Shown: positions 35,441 through 46,814, counted from the stretch's first letter. The stretch is 64,000 bases of DNA from Megascapheus bottae (GCA_024803745.1 JANJXV010000020.1:23362777-23426776), one strand, 5' to 3'. The notes: generated by a model not told the origin, from the sequence alone. Made by a program: numbers and translations.

Positions 35441-35887
35441 CACCTGTAGTTCACTATCTTTACATTTGAGAGCAAAACAGAAGATTGACAAGGCAAATTT
35501 ACAATTCATATTTTATAATAATTACATCCCCATTTAAATATGCCAAATTGAGTTGTAGGAACCCAACAGTGCTTTTAGGACTAAGTGGCAAAAATAACCT
35601 AAAAATTAATTTCAAGTAAGTTCAAATGAGGAAGTTGTCATGTTTTAATACCCTTTTCTTCCAATTTAATAGATGCTTGGCTTTTAGCCTTTTTGTAACT
35701 GATAATCACCAAAATAAATTCGAATCTCCAAGTAGCATCAGACTTTGAACTAAAATGGAGCTAGTCTCCAAAAAATACCAATAAGATCCATTTTGTTGGA
35801 CTCATTTGTGCAACTCATTGTGCAATTCATTTTATTAACTTAAAGTTAATAAAAATATAAAAAAGGAAAGAAAATCGAATTTTAAAA

Positions 35888-36115
35888 ATAAATTGGAAGC
35901 CACGCATGGTGGCTCATGCCTGCAGTCTTAGCTACTCAGGAGGCTGAGATCTGCGGATCACGATTTGAAGCCAGCCTGGGCACTAAAGTCAGTGAGACTC
36001 TTATCTCCAATTAACCACTAGAAAGCAGGAAGTAGTGCAGTGGCTCAAGGGGTGGTAGCTGTGAGCTGAAGAGCTTGGGGACAGCACCTAGGCCGAGTTC
36101 AAGCCCCGCAACCAA
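35888..36115 (+). mobile_element. Composite SINE (B1-like left arm, Geo-like right arm)
   Basis: The left arm is nearly intact (GCATGGTGGCTCATGCCTGC), with the joint TCTCCAATTAACCACTAGAA and a Geo right arm ending AAGCCCCGCAACC. One of the better preserved copies. Confidence 0.9.
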
Positions 36116-36199
36116 CAAAAAATAGAAATACTAAAAAAAAAATGATTTTGAGCAGAAGTGAAAAGAATAAAAATAAGACAGAAGTATTTTTATAGTTAT

Positions 36200-36420
36200 C
36201 CTAGCGAGATCCTGGTGGTTCCCACTTATCCTAGCTACCACCAGGAGTTGGAGATCACAGTTAGACAGAGGAGCCCAAGCAAAAGTTCCTGAGACTGACA
36301 TCTCCACCAAGTAGCCAACTGTGGTGGCACATGCCTGGTGTCCCAACTTCAGCAAGAAATGTAACATGAGAGTATCATGGTCTTAGTTGCCCTGGACAAA
36401 AAGTGAAACCCTTTTTCAAA
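36200..36420 (+). mobile_element. Degraded B1-like SINE
   Basis: CCACTTATCCTAGCTACCAC and TGTGGTGGCACATGCCTGGT are B1-like motifs in a rearranged setting. Confidence 0.55.
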
Positions 36421-36425
36421 AATAA

Positions 36426-36650
36426 CCAGACTAGTTAGGCATGGGTAATTCTTTTATCCTAGTTACTCAGGAAGCTGACATCTGAGAATTAAGGTTCAGA
36501 GCCAGCCTAGGTAGACAAATTTAAGAGACTCCTACCCCTGAATAACCAGCAAAATGCTAGAAATGGAGATGTGGCTCAACTGGTAGAGCATCAGCATTTT
36601 GTAAAAAAGCTAAGTGAAAGCAAAAGACCCAGAATTCAAACCCCATATTA
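36426..36650 (+). mobile_element. Composite SINE (B1-like left arm, Geo-like right arm)
   Basis: TTATCCTAGTTACTCAGGAA and GATGTGGCTCAACTGGTAGA mark the left and right arms. Confidence 0.8.
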
Positions 36651-37117
36651 GGGAGAAAGTTATATTTAATATAAATGATATGTGTAATTATAAAATATAG
36701 AATATATAACTATAATATAAGTATACTTACATATATAATTATATATATTGTTTACGAAGGTCCTGATTAATCTAACATACAGCTTTGGATTTGAATGTTA
36801 TTGATGCCAATATTCCTAAGTTGACAATTTGGGGAGAATGACAGTAAAATGTACTTTTAAGAGTTGTAGAATTTTTGTTCCTGGTTTGGTTGGGGATATG
36901 GAGTTTGTTGGTTATACTTTGCTCAACCACCCTAGAAAATGTTGTAGTAGTACTACACCCATTTTTAATTACATGAAGAAGGAATTTGACTTTGGGGATT
37001 CTATGACTTCTTTCACTTACAAGAAACATAGTTCAATGTCTAAAAATCCCATGCTTGGAATGCTAGGTCCCCCATTGCAAAAGCTTTTTAATTTTCTTTC
37101 TTTTTTTTAATTAAAAT

Positions 37118-37311
37118 TTTTTTTGCCAGTTCTGGTGCTAGAACTCAGGGGCTGAGCACAGTCTTTGGGCTTTCTCAAGGTTAGCATTCTACCACTTGAG
37201 CTAAGCACCACTTCCAGCTTTTTTATTCTATGTATGTGGTACTGAGGAATCAAACCTGGGTCTTCATGCATGCTAGGCAAGCACTCTACCACTAGCCCAA
37301 ACTCACAGCCC
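37118..37311 (-). mobile_element. IDL-Geo SINE, antisense, with perfect 16-base target-site duplication
   Basis: A full-length copy bounded by AAGCTTTTTAATTTTC at 37081-37096 and 37312-37327. The identical flanks suggest a fairly recent insertion. Confidence 0.92.
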
Positions 37312-37457
37312 AAGCTTTTTAATTTTCAATAACTAAATTTATTGCAACATCTGGGCTGGATACTAATTGTATGACCAACCCAATCTTCCTCCAACATTTT
37401 AAGCAAATTTACCGAGCCAAGTACTTTGCCTCCAGATGAACATTCAGAAAAATTTTA

Positions 37458-37690
37458 GCCAGGTGCTGATGGCTCCTGCCTATAATCCTAGCTACTTGGG
37501 AGGCTGAGATCTGAGGAGACTAGTTTGAAACCAGCAAAAGGTGGGGGTATGTGTGTCAGACAAGTCTATAACATTCTTTCCAGTTAAAATCAGCAAAGAT
37601 CCCATGAGTGGAACCGTGTTTCAAGTGATACAGCATTAGCCTTGAACATAAAAGCTAAGTGAGAATAGTCAGGCCCTGAGTTTAAATACA
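37458..37690 (+). mobile_element. Composite SINE (B1-like left arm, Geo-like right arm), diverged
   Basis: GCCAGGTGCTGATGGCTCCT and GAACCGTGTTTCAAGTGATA mark the arms. A GT-rich insertion lies between them. Confidence 0.8.
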
Positions 37691-38003
37691 CACACACAGT
37701 ATTTGTTAAAAATGGAAACATGGTTCTGTGTGGTTTAATTCTGCACATTGCCCTAGCTACTCTGTGCAAGGCAGAATTGGCTTAGAAGTGGCATGTGTAC
37801 TGGACTCCAGTGCAAATCACAAGACAGACACCTTACACACCTACAGGTGACAGAGGACTCAGCACATTTTTGGGTGTTTGGAAATTTCTCTTTGATGTCT
37901 CTGCCATGGTAATAGGACCTGTCATTCACTTGTATATTTGTAACTAACCCATCACTTGTCCATACTAGGTTCTATTGAACCTTTGTAACTACAGAGGAAG
38001 CAG

Positions 38004-38035
38004 GAGATAGATAGGTAGGTAGGTAGGTAGGTAGG

Positions 38036-38077
<42 letters not shown>
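38004..38077. repeat. Compound (TAGG)n-(TAGA)n tetranucleotide array
   Basis: About seven TAGG units pass directly into about ten TAGA units. Confidence 0.95.
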
Positions 38078-38159
38078 TTTTATCTCTTTCCCAGTAACTG
38101 TCTCTGCAGGCCACATTGCTGTAAAACCAGATCTAGAGTAATCTGTGTTTTGATGACTA

Positions 38160-38335
38160 GAGAAAGTTGTTGAAATGTGGTCTCTACACCCAGCTGCATG
38201 GACATCATTTAGGAATTTGCTGGAAATGCAGATTCTTGGGGCCTCCTCTAGTGAGTCAGCCTACTGAATCTTCACTTCCAGGACTCACCCTGCTTTTCCT
38301 GAGCCCTTTGGGGGCTTCTAATACAAGACAAATAT
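38160..38335. mobile_element. Probable MER20/MER58-type hAT DNA transposon remnant
   Basis: AATTTGCTGGAAATGCAGAT, TCTTGGGGCCTCC and CAGCCTACTGAATCTTCACT follow the order seen in these hAT-Charlie elements. The exact subfamily is unsure. Confidence 0.5.
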
Positions 38336-38439
38336 AAGAATGACCACCCCAGGCGATTGCTTGTGCCACGAAAGGTAGATATAGGGATATGAAATTTAAG
38401 AGGGAAATCACTTCAGATTTTTAAGGTACTTTTATGGGT

Positions 38440-38440
<1 letters not shown>

Positions 38441-38473
<33 letters not shown>
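38441..38473. repeat. (GT)n microsatellite
   Basis: About 16 GT units followed by GCGTGCATGC, an alternating purine-pyrimidine run. Confidence 0.95.
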
Positions 38474-38477
<4 letters not shown>

Positions 38478-38664
38478 CATGCACTCTCAGATCTCATCTA
38501 CTATGTAGAAAGTTTGAGCTTTTTGGTAAAAGTGAGAATAAATCAAACATAGCTCTTGAACTCACGGAATGTGCCCTTGGTCAGGGAGTTTGCAAGCATC
38601 CATTACATTTGGAAGTGGGATATGGCCATCACAGAAGCCTTTGATTTAATGACCATTTCCAAAA

Positions 38665-38810
38665 TGCTCCAAGCTGCTTCTGCTCCCAGGGCCTTTGTAC
38701 ACGCTGCTGTCTGTATTTGCAAAGTTTTCCTCCTTCTGCATTTGGTCACTAACTTCTTTCTATCATTGCTTAAATTCTTCTTTCTCTGGTGTGTGATCCC
38801 TTGTACTAAC
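38665..38810 (+). mobile_element. L2 LINE fragment
   Basis: TCTGCTCCCAGGGCCTTTGT and TCCTCCTTCTGCATTTGGTC resemble the 3' region of the ancient L2 consensus. No coding capacity. Confidence 0.55.
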
Positions 38811-39229
38811 TCTACAGATGGTATACAAGGATGGAGATGGGAGCTATCAATCTACACTTTACTGGATGTGATTGCTTTCATTCTGTCTGCCTTGCAGACA
38901 GAAAAGTGAGAGTAAAGAGAGTAAGAAGGAAGGGGTGGAGAGAAGCGAGTCTGCAGGGGTGAGGTAACAGGCTGGCCTGCTCAGTCTTTCTCTTAGCATC
39001 CTATGACTAAAATTTACTTCAAGATTTTGAGTGTAGCATAGGAAAGATGGGAATGCTAGATGCTTGGCAAAGCTATGGGGAGAATGAACCCTTCAGTTTG
39101 AGGTGATAGTGGAAGAGAAAGATATATTTTTTTACAAAAAGAATATATTTTAACCTGGTGCTGGCCTAAACCAAAAACGACATGCAAGCCCATGTACAAT
39201 TTTAAGTTTTCTAAAAACCTGATTTAACA

Positions 39230-39720
39230 CCCCCCCACACACAGGTCTGGAAGAGCATTTGTAGTCTATTTTATCTAATATGAGGATGGCAACTCGAGCC
39301 TGTTTATGGGGGCCATTAACTTGATAGGTTTTATTCCAACCTCTCACTTTCAAAATATGTTTGTGTTTTGGGGGCAAGATGTGTCTCTTGAAGACAGCTG
39401 CCCCAACAATGAGTCTTGCTTTTTGATCCAATTAGACAGTCTATGCCATTTAATTGGAGAGTTAAGTCCATTGATATTGAGGGTTAGGTTGAAAAATATT
39501 TGCTAGTTCCTGCCATTTTTTTTGTTAGAGCCTATGGCTTGTCAGTTCTTGCAGTAATTAGGTGGTATGATTTTTAGGTGCCATTTCTTTGTCAATACCA
39601 TGCTTGTGTTGGTTTTCAATGTGTATAACATCTTTGAGAATTTTCTGTAATACTGATTTGTCACTCTTGGTACTCTATACAATCAGTGGAGTGTCTCTCA
39701 TAACATACTATAGAAATGAT
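39230..39720 (-). mobile_element. L1 ORF2 fragment, antisense, degenerate
   Basis: TGTGTCTCTTGAAGACAGCT, GACAGTCTATGCCATTTAAT and CCATTGATATTGAGGGTTAG are the antisense of a well-known stretch near the 3' part of L1 ORF2. No long open frame remains. Confidence 0.75.
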
Positions 39721-39721
39721 C

Positions 39722-39795
39722 CCTGAAAGTATAGTCTTCGGAAGAGCATTTGTTTAGCATGTGCGAGGCCCTATGTTCAATTTCCAGCAATACAA
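39722..39795 (+). mobile_element. ID-like SINE fragment
   Basis: GAGCATTTGTTTAGCATGTG and CCCTATGTTCAATTTCCAGC keep the tRNA-like order of box A region then box B. Confidence 0.6.
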
Positions 39796-39860
39796 AAAAT
39801 GAATAAGTAAATACAAGTAAAAGTAAGTTAAATTAACTTTTAGTGAGACTTTTTTTTTTT

Positions 39861-40047
39861 TTGCCAGTCCTGGGCTTGGGCTCAGGGCCTGAGCACTGTC
39901 CTTGGACTTTCTCAATGCTAGCACTCTACCACTTGAGCCTCAGCACCACTTCCAGCTTTTTGCTATGTATGTGGTACCGAGGAATTGAACCCGGGTCTTC
40001 ATGCATGCTAGGCAAGCACTCTACCTCTAGGCCAAACTCCTGGCCCC
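39861..40047 (-). mobile_element. IDL-Geo SINE, antisense, with target-site duplication
   Basis: GCCAGTCCTGGGCTTGGGCT through CTAGGCCAAACTCCTGGCCC is a full-length copy. TTAGTGAGAC flanks it at 39840 and 40048. Confidence 0.92.
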
Positions 40048-40469
40048 TTAGTGAGACATTTTACCTAAACTAATAATGCAAAATGTGGCCATTTCAGTAT
40101 GAGAAGATTATTACTGAGATATATTTTATGTTTTTTTTATATTAAGTGCAATACTCTTAAAGACATGTCTCAGTTCATATGCTAAATGTCACTGGTGAAT
40201 GTTCAATATAATCTTGTCAAGAATACAAAATATGGTTACATTGACTCCAGTCTAAAAACTTTAGCTAAAAGTAAATTAAACATTCAGTTCTTTAGTCACA
40301 TTTCAAGTGCTAACAGACATTGGTAGCTAATGCCTGCTGTGTTAGGCAGTATAGTTATTGGACATTAGAAGATTAAGTCCAGCTCTCTTTTGCATCTTTT
40401 TTTTTATTCTGGAGTAGAACTATAACTCACTAAGGATATGACTTAAGTTTTGAATTACAGACTTTCAAA

Positions 40470-40625
40470 ATTTTGTTTGCAAATGTTATAAACAAAGGGT
40501 AATAGTTATATAAGTCAGGCAAAAACAACATTTCCTTTTGGACAACGTCACCCCACTCTTTCCTCCCATCCCACCTTCAAATTGTATAGTTTATTTTAGA
40601 TTATAGATTTTGAACGACAAATTTT
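40470..40625 (-). mobile_element. L1 3'UTR fragment, antisense
   Basis: TTCCTTTTGGACAACGTCAC and CAAATTGTATAGTTTATTTT align with 32660-32880. Confidence 0.55.
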
Positions 40626-42089
40626 AGATCAGGATCCAGACAATGGGAAGTTATCCTAACTGTGAGCCAGTCATTGCTTTATAGTTGTTTCAAGAATAAA
40701 TTTTGAAAAACGGGGAAATGTTATCTGTCCTAAAAAGTAAGGTGCTCTGGGAATGTAGTGGCACAGGTTCTTCTAGAAGGCCTTAGGTGAGCAAGCAGTG
40801 AATGAATGAAAAATCAGCATGGAGCATATATTAATGACAACATGCTTGTCTTCTGTATGAGCTGTTGCAGATGGCTTTGAAATGTTTGAAAAGTAAAAAT
40901 ATTTATTCTCATTTTCCAGTCAACTGAGGCAAAAGCTTTGAGGACAAAAAATAAAATATTTAAAAGTCAGCCAGAATCAAAGAGACAGTCAGGCAGTTTT
41001 CCCAAGCAGAGCCAGTCAATAACTTTATATTGGGATTTTTATTTTAAGTTGTAGCACCTGCAGCTTGAGCAGGCATTGCTGAGAGATGGAGTGATGTTTA
41101 CTGGTTACTGTATCCAGTGTTAAGGAAGCTTAGTGACATTTTCCTTCTACAATGGCTTCTTTCCCCAGGTGGCTTACATTCTCTAGTGCTGCTGAGTGTA
41201 ACATCAGAACAACTGATGACTCTTCGCCGAGTCCCTCTGGATAGACCTGGGGATAATATGAAACCATTGCATTTCCATGTCCTATCATCATTTCTAAATT
41301 CTTAATTCAAGTGCTGAAAAGAATAACGCCTGACATGCCCATATGACTTGGAACCACATTTAGGAAAGAAATAGAAACAGGAAACTAAGTTTGAATAGAG
41401 ATCAATGCAAGTCAAAGCTCTAGTCTTGGATTAGAAACTTGAAGCCCGGGGGGGGGGGTGGAAAGAAAATATGTATTAATATTTTTTCCAGGGGACCTTT
41501 GAACTTTGAGTACAAGACTGCCATGCATTCCTATTCATGCTACATCTTCAGCCTTTAAGATACAGATTTTATGCTATATCTTAAAGGCCGATTTGCTGCC
41601 CAATACATTTCACATATCATTGATATGCTCAGACTTCACAGACGAGTTTCATATAATGAAGCCCTATGCCTCCCAGAGGAGAGTGAGGTCCTATAAGCAA
41701 GTTTTTGGGATCACTCTTAGGCTGTGAGAGATAGGGAAAGTGGATGTAACTTCTGGATGGGTTGAAGTACTTTGTTCCTTGTAGAAAGAACCACAGAGTG
41801 TCTGATTTATACAACCAAGCAGTCATTTCTAGACTCTGCCAGCTCAGTTCACTGACACGAAGATACTGGAGGTCTCTCAGGCTGTCCTGCCCCTCTGCCT
41901 GTCCTCTGGCTTTTCTTGTGCATCAAGATATAATCCACAGGGCAGAAGTAAGCACCACTTCTGGGCTATTGGTATCACTGTGAACCAATGAATGTCTGCC
42001 AGAAGTTGAGAGTGTAATGGGAAACTGACAAAAACATACAATGGACATAGGCTATATCTTCAATAATCAATTGAGGGGTATTTTATGTT

Positions 42090-42150
42090 CTTGTTTTGAG
42101 ATTGAGTCTCACTGTGTGGTCCAGGCTAGTCGTGAACTCCAGATCCTCCA
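42090..42150 (-). mobile_element. B1 SINE fragment, antisense
   Basis: GATTGAGTCTCACTGTGTGG and CCAGGCTAGTCGTGAACTCC are the complement of the B1 3' half. Confidence 0.75.
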
Positions 42151-42224
42151 GTCTAGCCAGCTAGAATCTGCTCTGATATAGAGGCTATGAGGATAGGGCT
42201 CTCAAGACAGAGACCTATGAATGA

Positions 42225-42440
42225 TACAAAGTAGCAAGAGCTTTCCAGGCAGAGGAAGTGGTAATGAAAAGGCCCTGAGGTGGGCAGCATGGGATGTAGG
42301 TAGACTGTAGAGTGGCTGCGGGAGAAGGAGGGCGGTAGCTGAGTAATCAAGTCAGGTCAGCAGTTTGCTGTGTTTTGTATAGAGCCCTACAGGTTTGTGA
42401 CTCATCCCAAGAGCAACAAGAAGTCATTGTGGCTCTTACA
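42225..42440. repeat. Unnamed ancient mammalian repeat
   Basis: GAAAAGGCCCTGAGGTGGGC, AGAGCCCTACAGGTTTGTGA and CAACAAGAAGTCATTG recall a dispersed old mammalian repeat, but I cannot assign the family. Confidence 0.4.
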
Positions 42441-43056
42441 TTTTAATTTTATCTTAATCTTTCTTGGGGGTGTTGAGAATGCTCTTGGGCAGTCTAGTAG
42501 TGCCTTCAGGTGTCTTTTACAGAGTAATGTTTATAAATGCACAAAACCCAAGGAGTGTCAAAGAAACCCACTATATTGATGTATAATGTAGCAAGGTTCC
42601 CTGAAAGAGAGACACTTGTTATGATTTACATTCTCCAAGGACTCCCTGCCTGTTGTGGGGGAGAATAGACCAGGGGGAAAGGATGGAGATGCCAGGACGA
42701 TGCTCTGAGCAAAGTGGTCTCCATTTATCTTCTAGGGCACTGGCCTCAGAAGCACAATTGCCTAACAGTGTTTTTAATGTAAGAGAAATGTGAATACGCC
42801 TTCTGTTTCTATTTAGACTCTTTTTGAATGAAGGCAAGAAGAAAACGTGTAATTCCCATTTATTTTTTAATTTGTCTGCATTCCTTTTAACTGCTCTATT
42901 GGATGTAGGTTTCACAATATCCTAATATGCTATGACTTTAATCCATTTGTATAACTCATGAATATGTACATACATTGGAAGTGCCTGTTCAGAAGGTTAT
43001 TTGATCATTATAGTCTCAGGATTATGATTCCAGGAGAATGACCCTGTAAGAATCTG

Positions 43057-43080
43057 AAAAAAAAAAAAAAAAAGAAAAAA
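43057..43080. repeat. A-rich tract
   Basis: A run of about 17 A, one G, then more A. Confidence 0.9.
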
Positions 43081-43679
43081 GATACTCTGGTTTAGACCAT
43101 ACTCATTTCAGGTTCATATTGTGAGAGTGTTGAATTATTGCCATGACTCAATCTTGCTAAATGTCAGCTGTGTTTCTCAAGCACCCCAACCTCTCCTGAA
43201 GACCCCCCTCTTCTGGCTGTCAATCTATTTACACCCAATTAGACTTAGTGTCACCTCGGAAGGTAGCACGTTTCCCCAGGGAAACAAGTTTCCTAAGGTT
43301 ATGATTGCCAGGTGGGAAAAATGGTTCTTGATATTTTCCATAAAATGCAGTGCAAGCCAGGCACAGTGCTGTGTGGTCTTGTCTACCATCTGTTGCTTGT
43401 TGCACCCTCAGTTACTCCAGGGATCCAGCCAGACTCCAAGCCTGATGCTAATGCCTTCTGTATGCCTGCCTCAAATAGAGCTGTGATGGACACTTCACTC
43501 ACCCTTGATCATAGGAAGTGCAATGAGATGATCACTGTGGGTGACCCACCCCCCAGGGCTGTGAAATTTTCTCTTTTTTAATCTAAGAGGAGGAAAGGGA
43601 GCATGAAGAAGGTAGAGTGGGATGAGGAAAATATACTTCAGTTCCAACCCAGCTACCCCCTCCAGCTCCTCTCTACCTT

Positions 43680-43680
<1 letters not shown>

Positions 43681-43748
<68 letters not shown>

Positions 43749-43775
43749 CACACACACACACATACACACATCCAT
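43681..43775. repeat. (CT)n followed by (CA)n compound microsatellite
   Basis: About 30 CT units end at 43744, then CACACACA and related sequence to about 43775. The open frames across it are artefacts of the repeat. Confidence 0.95.
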
Positions 43776-44328
43776 GTATATACATACACACAGAGAGAAA
43801 CAAAAAGAACATGTTTCTTCCTTTGCTTTTATCCATAAACAAATTCTTTCATCGAGAGTGTTATCCCCAGCTCTTTCAGGTAGGTGGTTAGCATGAAAAC
43901 CTAGTCACCTGTTGGTAGAAGTGGATCATCCCCTGTGATAAGCCTGGGTACTTGAACATGTTGAAAATACTAACAGGAAGGAATTCCATATCCCTGCCTA
44001 CTGGGTAGATATTGGCTTTGGGAACTGAGTGCAGACCTGGATCTTTGAGAGCATAAGCTTAGGCCTTCCTCCTATACCTTCAGTCTAAGGGCATGTTCCC
44101 AATTCTGTGGATTTTTTTTCCCCAGCTCCCCTGATCCTAGAGAGCTCTGTTCTTTTGCTTGCTTAATTATTTTAAATTTCTTATTAGTGTGCATTTGCTG
44201 AAATGGTAACTGGAAGGTAAACTGATTAGAGGGAAAGATAGTTGGATGAGTGACCATAACTTTTCAAAAATATCAGGAAAAAAAGGGACCTAACCTCTGG
44301 ATATCATGTGCCTGAAGGATAAGATTTT

Positions 44329-44626
44329 TTAAAATAATAATAATAATTATTATTATTGCCAGTCCTGGGCCTGAGCTCAGGGCCTGATCACTGTCCTTGG
44401 ACTTTCTCAAGGCTAGAGCTCTTAGAGCTCTACCACTTGAGCCTCAGCACCATTTCCAGCTTTTTTCTATGTATGTGTTACTGAGGAATCGAACCTGGGT
44501 CTTTGTGCCTGCGAGCCAAGCACTCTACCACTAGGCCAAACTCCCGGCCCTTAAATTAATTTTTAAATAGTAATTAATAGAATGGTTACATTATAATCGC
44601 CAGATAGAAGGTGCATTACTTCGGAG
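44329..44626 (-). mobile_element. Nested unit: IDL-Geo SINE inside the tail of a truncated L1
   Basis: An antisense IDL-Geo copy (about 44358-44552) is followed by an L1 3'-end fragment (44570-44622) carrying GCCAGATAGAAGGTGCATTA. GGATAAGATTTT flanks the whole unit at 44317-44328 and 44627-44638, so the outer duplication belongs to the pair, not to the SINE alone. An AAT/ATT-rich stretch lies at the tail side. Confidence 0.8.
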
Positions 44627-45449
44627 GGATAAGATTTTGAGCCTCATCCAGCTACCTATGGTTTCTCTGTAACCCTTGACAATGGGGGCATTCACTGGAA
44701 GGGCACTGAACTCATTTCTGGGCAGGACAGTTGGTGCAGGCCAGGGGTTAATGTAGTATCCCTACACCCTGGGACCTAATTAAGACAATACAACAAAAGG
44801 AAGGGTAAGTAGTTTGAAATGAGGGGGTAAAAAGCTCAGAGACAGCTACTTCAGTCTCTTTCCTGTACCCTTCCCACCCCGTGGGGCTGCTCCTGATGGA
44901 AGGATGCTTACATTTATTGCTGTAGAATATTGTGGGATTCCCAAATGCTTTGGTGTATTTAGTGTATGGTTTGGTCTCTGAGGCACAAGGAAAGTCTAGT
45001 CTTACTTACTTTGAAGGTATATGGTTTAGGTGTGCAGGACTTTGTGAGATTTCTGAAAAACGTATCTGTATTTATTTGCTTACTTATTGTTTCAGATTTC
45101 CATTTGAAAGAACAGATGAGCCCTTTGGGCATTAAATCAGTGGCATTAAATAATGACACCAGCATTGTCTCTGGGGTCTTCTACTTCCTTTCAGTATCCC
45201 TTTCATATCTGAACAGACATGAAAACCACTCCACTTTTCAGATTTCATTCTCTATCAGTATTGCAAGAAAATATTTAAAGGTTTAAAGGGTTTCTTGTTT
45301 CTAGATATTTAAGCTGAGCAAGTGGCTCCAGGCTTGGAGTCTCAGATCTGTGGATGTTTTCATTGACCGTTAATGACACCTCTCTCCTGAGCAGCTCCTT
45401 AAAATGGTGAGCTTGTAAGGAGCAGATTGGGATTCATTGAATATCTATT

Positions 45450-45615
45450 TGGTAGCTAGGAATGTGGCTTAGTGGTAGAATGCTTGCCTAACATGACTGA
45501 AACCCTGGATAAAAGCCAGAAATGGCACTGTGGCTCAAGTAGTTGAGTGCTAGCCATGAGTACAGAGAGGCTATGGACAGAGCCTGGGCTCTGAGTTCAG
45601 GTTCCAGGACCAGCA
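45450..45615 (+). mobile_element. IDL-Geo SINE with shortened left arm
   Basis: GGAATGTGGCTTAGTGGTAG opens the ID-like arm, whose end is truncated (CTGAAACCCTGG). The right arm has GGCACTGTGGCTCAAGTAGT. It runs into an AT-rich satellite. Confidence 0.85.
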
Positions 45616-45617
45616 AA

Positions 45618-45755
45618 AAAATATATATATATATATGCACATATTCATACATACAAACATATATACACCATATATAGGTGTCTATATATGGTGTATATAT
45701 GTGCATATATGGTGTATGTATACATATATGGTGTATATATGTATATATATGGTGC
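45618..45755. repeat. AT-rich satellite with about 20-base period and a perfect inverted repeat
   Basis: GGTGT/GGTGC recurs at 45690, 45711, 45730 and 45751. The arms 45658-45676 and 45683-45701 are exact 19-base reverse complements around GGTGTC. Confidence 0.9.
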
Positions 45756-45789
45756 CAGCTCAAGAAACATTTTGTGCATGAAAACTTAT

Positions 45790-45905
45790 TTCAGAATGAT
45801 AATAATTTTTAATAAGCCTGCCCTACTCCCATTTAACAGATGAAGACACTGAGGTCTCACAGATGTAATGAATTCAGCAAGGTCCCAACTTTACTGATTC
45901 CCAAG
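45790..45905 (-). mobile_element. MIR SINE fragment
   Basis: TCCCATTTAACAGATGAAGA and CACTGAGGTCTCACAGATGT match the MIR core. Confidence 0.65.
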
Positions 45906-46394
45906 TTTGTGAAACATCTTCATTCAGCAGCTTTTCATGAACAAGTGTATCTCTTCTAAGGTTTTGGTTTTAAGGAACCAAAAGGTGAACTTTTAACATC
46001 GCTCAGTGTTAACATTTTTTTTTTACCCTGCCTTCCCCAAATGAATGGATTTCCTCCTGGGCTTCCAGCCCTCCCTTGTGTCCACTTGGTTCACTTTAAA
46101 AAGAACTCATATGTGTCTCATTCCTCTTCTTTACCGGCCTTGTAGAGCTGAGGCTCACTAGGGCACCAATTTAATGAAATAAAAATTTCAAGCATGTTTG
46201 GTTTGATTCTAGAGGATACAAATAGAGGATGGTGAATGCTTTGTAGTCAAGTTTAAAGGGAAGGGAAAGGTGGAGAGAAAAAGTAGGTCAAGTACAGTGA
46301 CAGTGCTATCTTCTTAAGGGCTGCATAGTGGATTTAGCTAGTGAAAAATGGAAAAATAATGGCACAACCATAGTCCTTCGGTACTTCTGGATTC

Positions 46395-46625
46395 TGAAAT
46401 TTTGAGTTGTCTCCTTTATAATATTTACCAGTGGTGTGAATGTTCTATGTGCTAGCCACAGTTTTACTCTATTATGTAATTTACATATATATTGATTGGT
46501 CCTTCCCAAATGTTTTTAGGTGCATACAGTTGGTATCTCTGAGAGCATAAGCAGAGTTCATTGACTTGCTCAAGGTTAGCCAAAAAGTAGAAGGTGCGGC
46601 TAGGAAGATTGCCTGTAGACCTCTT
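46395..46625 (-). mobile_element. MIR SINE
   Basis: TTCTATGTGCTAGCCACAGT and TTGACTTGCTCAAGGTTAGC lie in MIR order. Confidence 0.65.
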
Positions 46626-46814
46626 GACCACTTTTCTGACCTACTTTTAAGTGGCAGGGGTTTAATTTCATGACTTCCTGGAGTTTTACAGATTCTTTTT
46701 CTTAATTAGAACCAGCTCCTTCTGCAGTTGGAAGGATAAATATTTGTCATAGCTCATGATAGACTTGAAGTTTTTATTTTGTGTTTTGCTTTTTAAATAC
46801 AACAAAAAGATTTA

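Noticed and set aside
39230..39720. Possible active L1 reverse transcriptase
   Set aside because: Only a short, degenerate piece of ORF2 remains, without a usable frame.
43495..43896. Frames rich in Ser-Leu or Arg-Glu repeats
   Set aside because: They are translations of the (CT)n array.
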